NCBI GenBank assembly: GCA_030635865.1
Contig: DAOVYA010000057.1
Location: forward strand, 1 to 8,062
Source: Gammaproteobacteria bacterium
GTDB lineage: Bacteria > Pseudomonadota > Gammaproteobacteria > UBA9214
Length of the DNA: 8,062 nt
Direction: 5' to 3'
Shown here: positions 6,838 to 8,062 of the stretch, one piece after another
How the letters are laid out: every line of letters starts with the position of its first letter
Position numbering within the stretch: position 1 is the stretch's first letter
Position numbers and translations under genes: made by a program
The notes under the pieces: model-generated
Told to the model about the DNA's origin: nothing
The model's input: the letters and a program-made list of their open reading frames with translations, nothing else
The model's database searches: none

Positions 6838-6873
6838 CCACTGCGTGCAAGAAAGCGGTTAATGCTGCAGTGG
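6838..6873 (+). terminator. possible terminator after yjbQ
   Basis: CCACTGC (6838-6844) and GCAGTGG (6867-6873) are perfect inverted arms. Inside them GCA/TGC can extend the stem after a small internal loop. On the plus strand a T-rich stretch follows (TGTCTTGTCTTCC). It starts seven bases after the yjbQ stop and overlaps the last codons of the convergent yhcB-like gene, so it may act in both directions. The large loop lowers confidence. Confidence 0.33.
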
Positions 6874-7335
6874 TGTCTTGTCTTCCGTTTCTTTTCTGGT
6901 GTTGGGGTCTGATACACGTTGAGATTCGCCCATTAGCTGATCGATATCGTTTCTGATACTGGAGAGTTCCGCCAGATCATCATAATCAAAGTCAGCCCCT
7001 GCAGCTATGGTACTGGATGCATGCGGGGTATCAATCTCTTCAGGCTTTGTCCGGTGCAGTTGGCTTGCCCCTGTATCAACATCGCAAAGATGCTGTGCAC
7101 CCGAGGCAAGGTGTTCATACACGGAACGATAGCTCTCTGTCATGGCCTGCACAAGCGTTGAGCTTTGCATGAAGTGTTGGGTAACCTGGTCACGGTAATC
7201 GGTAAAATGCTCCCTCAGTTCGTTTAGTTCTGTTTGTAACTGCTGCGTTTTCCCATTGCGGGAGAGAACGAGCCAGGCAACAATGCAGCCCAGTGTTGTG
7301 CCAAGCAAGAAACCAAGTATACCGACTGTCCACAT
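6859..7335 (-). CDS. yhcB: YhcB/ZapG family (DUF1043) membrane-anchored coiled-coil protein
   Basis: YhcB, also named ZapG, is a single-pass inner membrane protein linked in E. coli to cell division and envelope biogenesis. Here residues 2-24 (WTVGILGFLLGTTLGCIVAW and onward) are the membrane anchor. A coiled-coil follows at about 28-85, with the family-like segment LREHFTDYRDQVTQHFMQSS and then MTESYRSVYEHLASGAQHL. The C-terminal half is polar and probably disordered. At 158 residues it is somewhat longer than E. coli YhcB (132). Two starts are possible. The ATG at 7362 adds nine residues and has AGGGG upstream. The ATG at 7335 has GAGGGG about nine bases upstream and matches the usual YhcB N-terminus, so it is preferred. 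It converges on yjbQ and faces away from the repeat-bearing intergenic region. Confidence 0.85.
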   Translation of the reverse strand: MWTVGILGFLLGTTLGCIVAWLVLSRNGKTQQLQTELNELREHFTDYRDQVTQHFMQSSTLVQAMTESYRSVYEHLASGAQHLCDVDTGASQLHRTKPEEIDTPHASSTIAAGADFDYDDLAELSSIRNDIDQLMGESQRVSDPNTRKETEDKTPLQH

Positions 7336-7411
7336 GGAAGATGTCCCCTCAAGCGCAATCATTTATTGACCCCTGTCGACCTGATAAATACCAAGTGTTA
7401 TCTGTGGCGAT

Positions 7412-7439
7412 ATTGTACTGGATTCTGTCGCCTTGAATA
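7412..7439 (-). promoter_or_regulatory. candidate promoter of yhcB
   Basis: On the minus strand, TACAAT (7412-7417, five of six to the -10 consensus) lies 16 bases from TATTCA (7434-7439, three of six to the -35). The leader to the ATG at 7335 would be about 70 bases. This is consensus matching only. Confidence 0.28.
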
Positions 7440-7548
7440 TATTTCTGATGGATGGGCTTTTATCGTCGGGCAGTTAACTGGAACATGTTTAAAAACAGTT
7501 ATATATGTGGTCGCGCGGGGTGGATAAATTATTTTCCAGAAAAAACCT

Positions 7549-7700
7549 GAATTTCTCTCGCAAAAGCGCAAAGGCGCAAAGAAAGAAATAATAATTTGTT
7601 TTTATACCAATAGTTTATAACTTCGCGATCTTTGCCCCTTTGCCTACATGGATGTAGGTAAGGGGCGTGAGCAGGAGCGGAAGCTTTGCGAGAGTTATTC
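7549..7700. repeat. composite inverted-repeat element (GCGCAAAG family, MITE/REP-like)
   Basis: The ends are near-perfect inverted repeats. The left arm is GAATTTCTCTCGCAAAAGC (7549-7567) and the right arm GCTTTGCGAGAGTTATTC (7683-7700); they pair over CTCTCGCAAA/TTTGCGAGAG, with one extra A on the left and two mismatches further out. Next to the left arm is GCGCAAAG twice in tandem (7566-7581). Near the right arm, TTCGCGATCTTTGC (7622-7635) carries the complementary motif. CGCAAAG-rich dispersed repeats of this type are known from many bacterial genomes. There is no transposase. The centre (about 7582-7620) is AT-rich. Confidence 0.6.
7634..7666. repeat. strong hairpin within the repeat element
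   Basis: GCCCCTT-TG-CCTACA (7634-7648) pairs with TGTAGG-T-AAGGGGC (7653-7666) around a TGGA loop, giving 13 base pairs interrupted by one small internal loop. It is followed by GTGAGCAGGAGCGGAAG. It lacks a T-run on either side, so a repetitive extragenic palindrome is more likely than a terminator. Confidence 0.5.
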
Positions 7701-7717
7701 TTTTGGGCGTGCGGTAC

Positions 7718-8062
7718 TCAGGCCCCGGCCTGCGGGCGGGGCCCGAATATCGCGGTGCCCACGCGTATCATGGTGGCGCCCTCTGCAATCGCGTCTTCAA
7801 AGTCGCCACTCATGCCCATTGAGTACTCGCTGAACAGCGCGGGGCCAAAACGCGTGGCGCAGTTGTGACCCAGTTCAAACAGGGCAGAAAAGGCCCTGCG
7901 GCGTTCCGCGACAGTTGCATCGCGGCGGCCGATCATCATCAAGCCGCGTATCTGAATGCCACTGAGTTCGGCCTGCAGCAGCTCATCGATGAACTGGAAC
8001 AGGCGGGCAGCGGGCAGACCGAATTTATCAGGATCGTTGGCGATGTTTACCTGCAATAGCAC
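7718..8062 (-). CDS. yggS: YggS family PLP homeostasis protein, C-terminal part (5' end outside window)
   Basis: YggS (PLPBP family) is a cytoplasmic, monomeric TIM-barrel protein that binds pyridoxal 5'-phosphate and keeps vitamin B6 and amino acid pools in balance; it has no known racemase activity. The visible 115 residues are about the C-terminal half of a ~230-residue protein. Family motifs present are VLLQVNIANDPDKFG near the window edge, IRGLMMIGR, and the phosphate-binding segment EYSMGMSGDFEDAI then EGATMIRVGTAIFGPR near the C-terminus. The reading frame continues beyond 8062; the GTG codon exactly at the edge encodes an internal Val and is not the start. The TGA stop at 7718-7720 is adjacent to a GC-rich inverted repeat. 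It is transcribed toward the repeat element. Confidence 0.95.
   Translation of the reverse strand: MLLQVNIANDPDKFGLPAARLFQFIDELLQAELSGIQIRGLMMIGRRDATVAERRRAFSALFELGHNCATRFGPALFSEYSMGMSGDFEDAIAEGATMIRVGTAIFGPRPQAGA
7721..7743 (-). other. GC-rich hairpin at the yggS 3' end
   Basis: GGCCCCG (7721-7727) and CGGGGCC (7737-7743) are perfect inverted arms with a nine-base loop, located in the last eight codons of yggS immediately before its stop. No T-run follows on the minus strand, so it is not a canonical terminator. It may stabilise the transcript's 3' end or assist Rho-independent pausing. Confidence 0.3.

Larger units (their letters stand above)
7363..7717. other. gene-free region between yhcB and yggS
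   Basis: No credible gene is seen on either strand. The yhcB-proximal part (7363-7548) is AT-rich and should hold the yhcB promoter. It also contains the palindrome CAGTTAACTG (7471-7480) and a further CAGTTA at 7496-7501. The yggS-proximal part (7549-7700) is an inverted-repeat element with GCGCAAAG tandem units and an internal hairpin. The longest internal reading frames are short and use the repeat as codons. Confidence 0.7.

Noticed and set aside
7566..7581. CRISPR array suggested by repeated GCGCAAAG
   Set aside because: The units are eight bases and directly adjacent, with no spacers and no cas genes.
7485..7591. Short plus-strand frames in the yhcB-yggS gap, including one reading FSRKSAKAQRKK
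   Set aside because: These are very short, and the second is simply the GCGCAAAG repeat read as codons, a common artefact of this repeat.
7648..7868. Plus-strand open frames of about 60 codons opposite yggS
   Set aside because: They overlap the repeat hairpin and the antisense of conserved YggS motifs.

Overview
The window reads as ordinary gammaproteobacterial chromosome of moderate GC content. The supporting evidence is a compact fabA-fabB operon (the Pseudomonas-type arrangement), plus yajQ, yhcB/zapG, yjbQ and yggS homologues, all with clear family signatures. Nothing in it (integrase, transposase, phage gene, CRISPR, tRNA or rRNA) points to a large mobile element. The genus cannot be determined from the sequence.

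Layout. Positions 1-2273, all on the minus strand, hold fabB (its last ~27 codons lie beyond position 1), fabA and yajQ. Upstream of yajQ, on the same strand, is a 518-residue response regulator (2375-3931) with a REC domain, a degenerate GGDEF-like domain, a long low-complexity linker and a basic C-terminal tail. A divergent intergenic region separates it from a plus-strand YihY-family membrane protein (4156-5523). That gene converges almost end to end on a small predicted lipoprotein of unknown function (5530-6042, minus). A second divergent region, containing a perfect palindrome, precedes a plus-strand pair: a 67-residue cysteine-rich protein that overlaps by one base, and is probably translationally coupled to, yjbQ (6415-6831). 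A YhcB/ZapG-family membrane-anchored coiled-coil protein (6859-7335, minus) converges on yjbQ. A 355-380 bp gene-free stretch follows, holding a composite inverted-repeat element with GCGCAAAG tandem units and a strong hairpin. The window ends in the C-terminal half of yggS (7718-8062, minus).

How the genes work together. FabA makes the cis double bond at the C10 stage and FabB elongates the product, so the first operon is the anaerobic route to unsaturated membrane lipids. YajQ and the response regulator are adjacent, and each has a possible link to cyclic di-GMP: some YajQ proteins are reported c-di-GMP effectors, and the regulator keeps an RxxD inhibitory-site-like motif although its GGDEF active site is lost. 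That connection is inference. The remaining genes look like independent housekeeping units (envelope biogenesis, PLP homeostasis, the YjbQ family).

The least explained items are the degenerate GGDEF regulator with its tail, the cysteine-rich partner of YjbQ, and the nested repeat between yhcB and yggS. No obviously novel multi-gene system is visible.
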